IMG/VR virus record: IMGVR_UViG_3300033145_002632
Location: 1 to 20,025 of that record
DNA length: 20,025 bases
Origin: a virus
Direction: 5' to 3' (one strand)
Below are positions 7,101 to 14,073 of this stretch, in pieces; position 1 is the first letter of the stretch, and the number at the start of each line of letters is the position of its first letter. The notes under the pieces were generated by a model. It saw only the letters and a list, made by a program, of their open reading frames with translations, made no database searches and was not told the DNA's origin. Both the position numbers and the translations under genes were made by a program.

Positions 7101-8041
7101 TGTCGCTATATCATAAATTACGACCACAATCTTTAAATGGTTTATTTGGAAATAAAGAAACAGTAAAGAGTCTCAAAAAACTTCTTAAAATGGATAATCG
7201 TCCCCATACTTATTTATTTACAGGTGAAAGAGGAACCGGGAAAACTACTACAGCAAGAATATTAGTAAAGGAATTAGGTTGTTCTGATATTGATTTGGAA
7301 GAAATGAATGGAAGTGATAATAGAGGAATTGATGATGCCCGCCATGCTATTATGCTTGCTCATACATCTCCTATTGGTGGTAAATGTCGAGTTATTATAT
7401 ACGATGAATGCCATAGATGCACACGCGAGTGTCAGGATGCTTTATTGAAAGTGCTTGAGGATACTCCAAAAACAACCTATTTCATTTTATGCTCCACCAA
7501 TCCTGAAAAAATATTGAAAACAGTGAGAAGCAGATGTACAACTTATCATTTTGAATTATTATCAGAAGAATTAATGCAGGAGTTTCTTGAAAGTACTTTG
7601 GAAAATCTTGATAGAGATTTAGATGATACCGTATTTTTTGGATTGATTGATTGCACAGAAGGCAGCCCACGTGATGCTTTGGTATTGCTTGAACAGATTC
7701 TTTTGCTTGATAATAAAGATGAGCAAATCAAATTATTAAAGAAAACACAAATCGAACATGAGGGAATAGAAATTTGTCGTTTGTTACTGAGAGGGGGTAA
7801 TTGGAAAAGTATTGTGGAAATTTACAAAGGGATACAAGGAACTGATGCTGAAACCATACGGAGGTTAATTATTGGTTATATGAAAGTTGTAATGTTGAAG
7901 GAAACAGATAAGAAAAGGCTAAATAGAGCTTATAATGTAATAAGAATATTAGAAAAAAATACTTTTGATGGTGGAGAAGCTTTACTTCTTCGTATGCTTT
8001 ATGAATGTTCTGAGTTGTATGAATCCTGTTACCGGAGGTAA
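7100..8041 (+). CDS. Clamp loader ATPase, RFC/DnaX-like
   Basis: A 313-residue AAA+ protein that should open the sliding clamp and load it at primer ends. Motifs are Walker A GERGTGKT (42-49), Walker B IIYDECH (99-105), sensor 1 FILCSTN (128-134) and the SRC arginine-finger motif (144-146). Between Walker A and B it has EEMNGSDNRGIDDAR (67-81), the pattern of eukaryotic/archaeal RFC and T4 gp44, and it lacks the zinc-binding Cys cluster of bacterial DnaX, although the clamp upstream is of bacterial beta type. Translation is coupled to the polymerase: the start shares one base with its stop, and GGAGGAATTATA precedes it. Only one clamp-loader gene is seen, so the complex may be a homo-oligomer or use a partner encoded elsewhere. 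Confidence 0.88.
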   Translation: MSLYHKLRPQSLNGLFGNKETVKSLKKLLKMDNRPHTYLFTGERGTGKTTTARILVKELGCSDIDLEEMNGSDNRGIDDARHAIMLAHTSPIGGKCRVIIYDECHRCTRECQDALLKVLEDTPKTTYFILCSTNPEKILKTVRSRCTTYHFELLSEELMQEFLESTLENLDRDLDDTVFFGLIDCTEGSPRDALVLLEQILLLDNKDEQIKLLKKTQIEHEGIEICRLLLRGGNWKSIVEIYKGIQGTDAETIRRLIIGYMKVVMLKETDKKRLNRAYNVIRILEKNTFDGGEALLLRMLYECSELYESCYRR

Positions 8042-8046
8042 TTTAA

Positions 8047-9057
8047 ATGAGTAAAATTACAAATGAGATGCGACGGAAAGCCTTATTGCAAGATTACAAA
8101 AACAAAGGTAAGAGTGATAGGAGTTGGTATTTGATTGGAAGTGATGAGTTGGAAGAAAAATATCAATTAAAGAGCTTCACCCCTGATGAGGGGCATATAT
8201 TCCTTTCAATAATTGAAAGGTGGGAATCTGAAAAGTTCTTTCTTGAATTATTTGTACATTACAATATTGGTTCAGATAACCATGCCTTTCTTTGTGTCGA
8301 TAAGATGTTTGGTGAACCCTGTCCTATTTGTGCTTTAAGGAACGAATTGAAAACAGCAGGAGAGCCTGAGGATATTTATAATTTATACCGCTATACCAAG
8401 CGGTATCTTATGTGGGTTGTTAATGCTGAAACCGCGCGGACAATAAAAGAGGGTACTCATTTATATGATGCTCCAACAACGGTTAAAAATGGTATTCTTG
8501 ATATTTGCGTTGATCCACGAAATGATAAAATTATTGACCCATCGGATCAAGCAGAAATGGTAAATGTTGTTTTCAAAAGAGTTGGTAAAAAGGGTTATCA
8601 AAATACAAAGTATACTGGGTTTAAATTGGAAGATCGTGAAGAAGAGTTATCAGATGAGTTTTTTGATGTACCCCCAATGGAAGATCTTCTCATTAAGCCC
8701 GATATTGCGGAAATGAAAAAGTGTGTTGGATTACCTGTTAGGGACACCCAATATGATGATGAGGAAGAGGCTGAGGAAACAACACGACCAAAAAGGACAA
8801 AAGGGGTTTCGAAATTTAGGCGACACAAAATTGATAAGGAGGAGGAGCAAGAAGAAACTAAAAGAAAAACTAAACGATTCCGAAACAGAAAAGAAGAAGA
8901 AACTTCGGATGATCCCATAGGGGAGATTTTTGATCCTGAAAAAATTGATGATGAAGAAAATGGGGATGATGATTTCCCTTTTGATGAAGAGGAAGAAAAG
9001 AAAAAGATACTTGATAGGACTCGTAAAAGAATTAACCGATCAAGAAGAGGGGAGTAA
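8047..9057 (+). CDS. Single-stranded DNA-binding protein, T4 gp32-like
   Basis: A 336-residue protein that should coat single-stranded DNA at the fork and during recombination. The key evidence is a zinc-binding pattern H71-x11-C83-x8-C92-x2-C95 (HYNIG...FLC...PCPIC), very close to H-x12-C-x9-C-x2-C in T4 gp32. The N-terminus (1-30) is basic and helical, like the gp32 cooperativity domain. After about residue 235 comes a long highly charged tail, alternating basic and acidic (FDPEKIDDEENGDDDFPF), finishing with a basic patch; acidic tails of this kind contact other replication proteins, but the basic end is unusual. A GGAGG site lies just before the ATG. It is placed between the clamp loader and the recombination genes, as expected for its role in both. 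Confidence 0.85.
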   Translation: MSKITNEMRRKALLQDYKNKGKSDRSWYLIGSDELEEKYQLKSFTPDEGHIFLSIIERWESEKFFLELFVHYNIGSDNHAFLCVDKMFGEPCPICALRNELKTAGEPEDIYNLYRYTKRYLMWVVNAETARTIKEGTHLYDAPTTVKNGILDICVDPRNDKIIDPSDQAEMVNVVFKRVGKKGYQNTKYTGFKLEDREEELSDEFFDVPPMEDLLIKPDIAEMKKCVGLPVRDTQYDDEEEAEETTRPKRTKGVSKFRRHKIDKEEEQEETKRKTKRFRNRKEEETSDDPIGEIFDPEKIDDEENGDDDFPFDEEEEKKKILDRTRKRINRSRRGE

Positions 9058-9061
9058 TATT

Positions 9062-9601
9062 ATGGATTCAAGGATTAAAGAAATAAAGGAACTTCTCGTT
9101 GAATCGTTAGTAGCATACGATGTGATGGTTACTGATTTAACAGAGGATTTAAGAATTAATATCTATGATTTGGAAGAGGATTGTGCAGGGCATTCAAATT
9201 GTTTTTTGCAAGCGGCTTTATTTTTATCGGAGGTTGCTCTTTTGGCAAGCAAATCTGATTTGCTTTTGAAAGAATTAAGGGCGGAAATTGCTATTGAGGT
9301 TCGTTCAAATCCTGAAAAGTATGGGATTCAGAAAATTACGGAGGCACAGATTACAGAAGCCGTGGATACTGCTAAATATGTGAAGGAAATATTGAGGTTG
9401 CGTTCCGAATGCCAATCTTTGAAAGCGAATGCGGATGCTTTTGTACAAGCATTTGAACATCGCCGGTCGATGTTGAATAATGAAGTACAGTTATATCTTT
9501 CAAAATTATCCGAGCCAAATGCTACTATTAAAAGAAAAGATACTTTGGCAAAAATAACGGAAAAGAAAGAACAGAAACGAACAAAAAGGATGGGTGTTTG
9601 A
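9062..9601 (+). CDS. Helical protein, possible UvsY-like recombination mediator
   Basis: A 179-residue, mostly alpha-helical protein with a basic C-terminal tail (KEKKEQKRTKR-type composition). It has an early Asp/Glu-rich helix, then helices around 50-80 (FLQAALFLSEVALLASKSDL), an ITEAQITEAV segment near 105, and a final helix with FEHRRSMLNNEV. This ordering, and its place between the gp32-like protein and RecA, recall UvsY, which loads UvsX on gp32-coated DNA in T4. Similarity is by pattern and context only, so the function is a hypothesis. I start at 9062, 10-15 bases after GAGGGGAG; the reading frame is open further upstream inside the previous gene but without a start site of that quality. 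The stop codon is TGA. Confidence 0.6.
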   Translation: MDSRIKEIKELLVESLVAYDVMVTDLTEDLRINIYDLEEDCAGHSNCFLQAALFLSEVALLASKSDLLLKELRAEIAIEVRSNPEKYGIQKITEAQITEAVDTAKYVKEILRLRSECQSLKANADAFVQAFEHRRSMLNNEVQLYLSKLSEPNATIKRKDTLAKITEKKEQKRTKRMGV

Positions 9602-9612
9602 AGAAATTAACT

Positions 9613-9629
9613 AAAACCCATCCCAATTG
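9613..9629 (+). repeat. Partial copy of the recA start region
   Basis: The 17 bases AAAACCCATCCCAATTG match 10213-10229 (AAAACCCATCCCAACTG), inside the first codons of the RecA gene, at 16 of 17 positions and exactly 600 bases away. The preceding bases also share GxAATTAA. The beta-helix gene lies between the two copies. The same copy can pair with GGATGGGT (9588-9595) to form an 8-bp hairpin overlapping the end of the previous gene, which is not followed by a T-run. Confidence 0.4.
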
Positions 9630-9664
9630 AAGATGCTATCTCGTTTTAGAAAGAGGTAAAAGCA

Positions 9665-10183
9665 ATGGAAAAGAAATATGAACTGCTTGTTGATGATATG
9701 ATATATATTAATGGCATTATTTTATATCGAATACGAGCCTTGAAATCTTTTAAATATATCAAATCAGGGGATCTTGGTGGTTATGTAGAAAAAGAAAAAA
9801 ATCTTTCACATGACGGCAATGCATGGGTTTTTGATAGCGCAAGAGTTTATGGCGATGCAAGAGTTTATGGCAATGCAGAGATTTCTGGCAATGCATGGAT
9901 TTTTGGTAACACAAGGGTTTGTGGTAATGCAAAGGTTTCCGGTGATGCAGAGATTTTCGGCAATGCAAAGGTTTCTGGCGAAGCAGAGATTTTCGATGCA
10001 GAAATTTATGGTAATGCAGAGATTTCTGGCAACGCATGGGTTTTTGGTAATGCAAAGGTTTATGGTACTGCAAAAGTTTCCGACAACGCAGACATTTTTA
10101 ACAAAGCAGAGATTTATGGCAATGCAGAGATTTCCGGTGATGTGGAGATTTCCAGCAACACTGTGGTTTCTGGGAACGAGTGA
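9665..10183 (+). CDS. Beta-helix repeat protein (YdcK-like hexapeptide-type repeats)
   Basis: A 172-residue protein. Residues 1-45 (including YRIRALKSFKYIKSGDLGGY) match the leader found in YdcK-type and related phage proteins. The rest is about 20 short repeats of the form V/I-x-G-N/D-A (for example VYGNAEISGNAWIFGN), which fold as a left-handed or related parallel beta-helix. Such proteins lack a defined enzymatic role; some resemble acyltransferase beta-helices but no catalytic histidine is evident here. The DNA shows the underlying ~18-base tandem repeats, which can expand or shrink by slippage. It sits, unusually, between the UvsY-like gene and RecA, and a partial copy of the recA start precedes it, so it may be an insertion into the recombination operon. 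AGAGG precedes its ATG; the stop is 13 bases before recA. Confidence 0.8.
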   Translation: MEKKYELLVDDMIYINGIILYRIRALKSFKYIKSGDLGGYVEKEKNLSHDGNAWVFDSARVYGDARVYGNAEISGNAWIFGNTRVCGNAKVSGDAEIFGNAKVSGEAEIFDAEIYGNAEISGNAWVFGNAKVYGTAKVSDNADIFNKAEIYGNAEISGDVEISSNTVVSGNE

Positions 10184-10196
10184 GAAGGGTTATTAT

Positions 10197-11204
10197 ATGA
10201 ATCGAGTAATTAAAAACCCATCCCAACTGTTGGATATAAAAGAACTGCCTCCTGTATCAAATTATCTAAGTACGGGTTGCACAATTCTTGATTTAGCTAT
10301 TGCCGATAGATTGCCTGGGGGTTTTGGGGCTGGAAGAATATCCCATGTAATAGGATATGAATCTTCTGCAAAATCTATTCTTGCTCTGGAACCTCTTGGC
10401 TCAGCCCAAAGACAAGGAGGGTTCGCTTCATACATTGATGCTGAAATGACTCTGGATTTTCAAAGAGCATCCGATTTATTTGGCGTTGATGTTTCAAAAC
10501 TTAATTATATGCATGCTGGTAAGATAGAGGATTTAACTATTGGATATTTCTTTGATGAAATATTACCGGTGTTAGAGAAAGAAGCTTCTACTACAAAAAA
10601 ACCAAGTGTGTGTTCTATTGATAGCTTATCTGCAATCACAACTGAATTGGAATTAGAGGAAGCTACTGATAAAATGTCATATGGAACAAGGGCAAAATCG
10701 TTATCAAAAGGATTCAGAAAACATATATGGAAATTGAGCAAAGCTAATTTAGGGTTAATATTTATTGATCAGACTCGTCAAAATGTGGGTGTTTTATTTG
10801 GGAAAAAACATGTGGTTTCAGGAGGCGAGGCTTTGAAATTTTATGCTACCACGAGATTATTTGTGAAAAAAGTCTCTGATATTAAGAATAAACATGACAA
10901 AATAATTGGTATTAATGTTCATTTTAAAGTAGAGAAAAACAAACTTGCCCCACCATACAGGGAAGGTGAATTTAGTTTATTATTTGATTATGGAATAGAT
11001 GATATTGCTACGAATCTGATTTGGCTAAAAACTAATTTAGGATTGAAAGGAAAATACCAAATAGGGAATGATAGCTTTAAATCGCTTGATGCCGCTATTG
11101 CCTATATTGAGGACAATGAATTGGAGGCAGAATTACAGAATGAGGTTTATCAGTTATGGCAAGATATATATACAAAGGTTGAAAGGAAAGGAAGGATAAG
11201 ATAG
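10197..11204 (+). CDS. RecA/UvsX-family recombinase
   Basis: A 335-residue strand-exchange ATPase. Walker A is GYESSAKS (53-60), Walker B is in VCSIDSLSAI, and IFIDQTRQNVGVLFG followed by SGGEALKFYATTRL matches the L2 loop region and following strand of RecA (NQ-R-K-GV-FG ... GG-ALKFYAS-RL). In Walker A the usual GK is AK; T4 UvsX also lacks this glycine, so this is tolerated in phage recombinases. It should pair homologous DNA for recombination-dependent replication and repair, working with the ssDNA-binding protein and possibly the upstream helical protein. I start at 10197 because GAGAAGGG precedes it. The frame is open for 387 further bases upstream, but that is an out-of-frame reading of the beta-helix repeats and not part of this protein. 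Confidence 0.9.
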   Translation: MNRVIKNPSQLLDIKELPPVSNYLSTGCTILDLAIADRLPGGFGAGRISHVIGYESSAKSILALEPLGSAQRQGGFASYIDAEMTLDFQRASDLFGVDVSKLNYMHAGKIEDLTIGYFFDEILPVLEKEASTTKKPSVCSIDSLSAITTELELEEATDKMSYGTRAKSLSKGFRKHIWKLSKANLGLIFIDQTRQNVGVLFGKKHVVSGGEALKFYATTRLFVKKVSDIKNKHDKIIGINVHFKVEKNKLAPPYREGEFSLLFDYGIDDIATNLIWLKTNLGLKGKYQIGNDSFKSLDAAIAYIEDNELEAELQNEVYQLWQDIYTKVERKGRIR

Positions 11205-11205
11205 A

Positions 11206-11934
11206 ATGCTAATTGCTGGAATTGATATATCTAAAACACATTATGCTATTGTAATAAAAGAAATTTTTGCCGATACTGGTATAAGTAGTATTAACTATTC
11301 TTTTGCAATGACAACGAAGAATTTAGTAAAACAAGCGGAGAAGAAAGGTTTTCAAGCCCATTATATTCGAAACTTTACTTGGTGGAAGAAGAATGTAACT
11401 AATAATCCGCATGATTATAATTGTTATTTGTGTAAATCGATAGGGGCTGCTCTTGAAAAAGATTTAAAATATTTTGTTTCGACTGGAAGGGCACATACAG
11501 ATGATAAATTTATTGCATTTGAGGGATATGCTTTTGCGGGTTCTGGTCAATTATTACAAATAGCAGAAGTTACCAGTATCGCCAAGCAATTGTTTTACCA
11601 ACATAATTGGAAAATTCGAATTCATGATCCATTAACCGTAAAGCTATGGGCAACCGGTCATGGTAATGCAGAAAAGGATTTATTAAAAAAGAATGCTATT
11701 GAGGATGGGTTGGAGATACCCCCATTTCTTTTTAATCATGTAATAAGTTATGATATTTGTGATGCTTACTTTCTTATGAAAATAATGGAAACTGAATTGC
11801 AAGTTAGGAAGAATCCAATGCTAATGAATGATTTGAATGATAATCAAAAGAGGATATTTAATAGAGTGACTAAATCGTATCCCACAAATTTATTGGACAG
11901 ATCATTTATTTATAATTTTGATTTGAGGAAATAA
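11206..11934 (+). CDS. RuvC-like Holliday junction resolvase
   Basis: A 242-residue protein with the RNase H-like fold pattern of RuvC. It has GIDISK with D7 in the first strand, FIAFEGYAF with E106, VKLWATGHGNAEKD (146-158) matching the conserved K-x-x-x-TG-G-A-K segment, and YDICDAYFL with D183 and D186. These four acidic residues are where RuvC binds its metals. It should cut four-way or branched DNA made by the RecA-family protein encoded immediately upstream; the genes are one base apart. It is longer than bacterial RuvC (~170), with an extra segment at about 45-100 containing Cys and Trp residues and an extra C-terminal tail. GGAAGGA precedes the ATG. Confidence 0.82.
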   Translation: MLIAGIDISKTHYAIVIKEIFADTGISSINYSFAMTTKNLVKQAEKKGFQAHYIRNFTWWKKNVTNNPHDYNCYLCKSIGAALEKDLKYFVSTGRAHTDDKFIAFEGYAFAGSGQLLQIAEVTSIAKQLFYQHNWKIRIHDPLTVKLWATGHGNAEKDLLKKNAIEDGLEIPPFLFNHVISYDICDAYFLMKIMETELQVRKNPMLMNDLNDNQKRIFNRVTKSYPTNLLDRSFIYNFDLRK

Positions 11935-11949
11935 TAAAGGATTCGTATA

Positions 11950-12897
11950 ATGTTAAATCAGATTAGATTAAAGAATTTTCAAGGACATCGAGAATCTACC
12001 ATTGATTTTTGTGATGGTGTAAATGTAGTAGTGGGTGAATCCGATTCTGGTAAATCTTCTATTATAAGGGCTTTAAATTGGGTTCTAACAAATAAACCAA
12101 GGGGTAATAGTTTTATCAATGAGAAAGCAAATTCTGTTTCTGTTGATGTTAAAATGGATGGGATTGTTATAAATAGACAAAGAACTGATAAATCTACTGG
12201 AAGTTATAAAGTAGGGAAATCCAATTATTCAGTAATGGGAAATGATATACCAGAAGAAGCGTTGCGGGTGTTAAATTTGTCTGATATAAATCTACAAGCT
12301 CAATTGGATACACATTTCTTGATATTGGATACACCCGGTAAAGTGGCACAGTATTTAAATGGGATTACTAAACTTGACAAGCTTACTGATGCTTCTGATA
12401 AATTAAGGTCAAAACACAGGGAATCAAAGAGGGAATTGGATACCATTGTAAATGATATTCAGGGAATGGAAGAATATCTCAATTCTGGTGTGGTGGAAAT
12501 ACTGGAAGAATTGATTTCCATTTATGATAAAGTAGTTGCCATTGCTGATAAAAGGGATGTTTTGATTGCAAGAATTTCAGAGATAAAGAGGATTTTGGTG
12601 GAGCTTAAAAAAATAGAAGAATCAAATATTCCCGTTGACAAGGTTGATGAACTTGAGGAGCTGCTCTCAGATATTGGCATTAAAATAAGTCAGCTTGAGG
12701 AGCTTAAAAACAAATATAATGAAGTTCATAGAATATTAATTCATATTAAATCAGTTGATAAAATTTTAAAAGAGGATAAAACAGATTTGAAACTTGGTGA
12801 AATTGAATTGGTTAAGATAAAAAAGCAATTAACAAAATGCCCTTATTGTGGACAAGTTCTGACTGAAAAAGCGAAAGGAGTGTTGCTTAATGGCTAA
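11950..12897 (+). CDS. Rad50/SbcC-type ATPase, N-terminal half ending at the zinc hook
   Basis: A 315-residue protein holding only the first half of a Rad50/SbcC/T4 gp46 ATPase. It begins like the family (LNQIRLKNFQGHRESTIDF), with Walker A GESDSGKS (29-36), then a Q-loop region, then a coiled-coil arm from about 150 to 290. It ends 15 residues after CPYC (297-300), the zinc-hook motif that joins two arms at the tip. Normally the returning coiled coil and the second ATPase half follow in the same chain; here the gene stops, and those parts are encoded at 13828-14073 and 14067-14687, after the nuclease. It has no Walker B of its own, so it must assemble with the other half. Its last 8 bases overlap the nuclease gene. 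AAAGGA precedes the ATG. Confidence 0.88.
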   Translation: MLNQIRLKNFQGHRESTIDFCDGVNVVVGESDSGKSSIIRALNWVLTNKPRGNSFINEKANSVSVDVKMDGIVINRQRTDKSTGSYKVGKSNYSVMGNDIPEEALRVLNLSDINLQAQLDTHFLILDTPGKVAQYLNGITKLDKLTDASDKLRSKHRESKRELDTIVNDIQGMEEYLNSGVVEILEELISIYDKVVAIADKRDVLIARISEIKRILVELKKIEESNIPVDKVDELEELLSDIGIKISQLEELKNKYNEVHRILIHIKSVDKILKEDKTDLKLGEIELVKIKKQLTKCPYCGQVLTEKAKGVLLNG

Positions 12898-13831
12898 ACT
12901 GCTTCTTATATCTGATTTGCATTTGAGGGATACTACCCCACAGGGTAGAATTGATGATTTTCAAGAAGCAATGTGGGATAAATTGGGATATGTTTTTTAT
13001 GCCGCTAAGGATAAAGGAGTGGATTGTATTTTACAAGCGGGTGATTTTTTTGACAAACCAAAACCTTCTTATAGCCTTGTTACAAGATTAATATCATTCT
13101 GCCAATGCGATCTTGAACAACCCTCTATACCAATTCTTTGTGTCATGGGGCAGCATGATATATACATGAGACATTCTGATATAAAGGGAACTGCTCTTGG
13201 ATTATTGGATATGGTTGGGGAAATTGCTCTTGTATCAGAGAGTTCCCCATATAAAGTAGTGTCCCATCATCGTGGAAAAGAATGTTGGATTTATGGTGTT
13301 AATTATGGAGGCGATCCTAATTTTACGACCAAGAAAAATAAAGTGTCAATTTTAATTATTCATGCTGATATTGGGGACAAGCCCTTATATCCTGGACATG
13401 AATATACAGATGCAGAGGTATTTCTCAAAAATCATTCGAACTTTGACATTATACTTTGTGGAGATTATCATTATCCATTTCATATCGAGAAGAATGGAAA
13501 GCATATAGTCAATACTGGCTGTATGCTGAGAATGACAAGGGATAAAAGAGATATGAACAGAAAACCCCATTTTTATATTGTAAACACAGATACAAATAAA
13601 TGGGAAAAATATGAAATACCACATGAACCTATTGATAAGGTATTTTCAGATAAAAAAGAATTATTGGAAAAACCTATAATTGCTAATGAAGGAGATTTGA
13701 TTAGGTTTATCCAACAGTTGAAACAAAAAGGTAAATCCGGAATACATTACTTAGATGTGCTCGATGCTTATTGTTCTAAGCATGAAATATCGGAAGAAAT
13801 AAAAGAATTGATTCGGGAGGTATTAATATGA
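12890..13831 (+). CDS. Mre11/SbcD-type metallophosphoesterase nuclease
   Basis: A 313-residue calcineurin-like phosphoesterase, the nuclease partner of Rad50/SbcC (T4 gp47). Metal-binding motifs are SDLHL (D9, H11), AGDFFD (D52), GQHD (87-90), an IIHAD histidine, and GDYHYPF, in the order seen in Mre11/SbcD. The third motif has Gln where most family members have Asn (GNHD), a change I would check because that Asn binds metal. The C-terminal ~50 residues look like the helical capping or Rad50-binding region. It lies between the two parts of the split Rad50 gene, overlapping both neighbours by a few bases, which ties translation of the complex together. It should process DNA ends and possibly degrade host or stalled-fork DNA. 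Confidence 0.88.
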   Translation: MAKLLLISDLHLRDTTPQGRIDDFQEAMWDKLGYVFYAAKDKGVDCILQAGDFFDKPKPSYSLVTRLISFCQCDLEQPSIPILCVMGQHDIYMRHSDIKGTALGLLDMVGEIALVSESSPYKVVSHHRGKECWIYGVNYGGDPNFTTKKNKVSILIIHADIGDKPLYPGHEYTDAEVFLKNHSNFDIILCGDYHYPFHIEKNGKHIVNTGCMLRMTRDKRDMNRKPHFYIVNTDTNKWEKYEIPHEPIDKVFSDKKELLEKPIIANEGDLIRFIQQLKQKGKSGIHYLDVLDAYCSKHEISEEIKELIREVLI

Positions 13832-14073
13832 GTTCAGTTGAGGAATATCAGGAACTGCTTGATGATGTGAATGATTTCAGGGAAACAATCGCAAGAAATT
13901 CTGGAAAAAAGGAAGCATTGATGGCAGAATTAGAAAAGAAAAGTGGATTCAAAACCGTTAAAAAAGCAGAAAAATGGTTGGTATCTATAGAAGATAAATG
14001 TAATGAACTTCGAGAGCAATTACAGGATGAACTGGCTCTTGCCGAAGAAAAAAGGGACTCTTTAATATGTTAA
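13828..14073 (+). CDS. Coiled-coil protein, likely return arm of split Rad50
   Basis: An 81-residue, highly charged helical protein with heptad-like spacing of Leu/Met/Ile over nearly its whole length and no globular domain. It starts at an ATGA overlap with the nuclease gene, after GGGAGG, and overlaps the next gene by seven bases. Its position between the zinc-hook half and the Walker B half fits the descending coiled-coil arm of a Rad50-like protein. A short WLVSIED segment breaks the coiled coil. It lacks its own CxxC zinc hook. The overlap with the next gene is in the -1 frame and lies just after a run of six A; a slip there would fuse the two proteins, but a separate start with its own AAAGGG site is the simpler reading. 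Confidence 0.65.
   Translation: MSSVEEYQELLDDVNDFRETIARNSGKKEALMAELEKKSGFKTVKKAEKWLVSIEDKCNELREQLQDELALAEEKRDSLIC

Noticed and set aside
8930-9061. Upstream extension of the helical protein gene to 8930.
   Set aside because: It overlaps the acidic tail of the ssDNA-binding gene in another frame and reads as Met/Lys-rich low complexity. The ATG at 9062 has a clear ribosome site.
9759-10073. Long reading frames through the beta-helix repeats on the minus strand and in the other plus frame (9810 onward).
   Set aside because: They arise because the short tandem repeats lack stops in several frames; the translations are low-complexity (His/Met/Gln/Lys runs) and have no start site. The recA gene begins at 10197.
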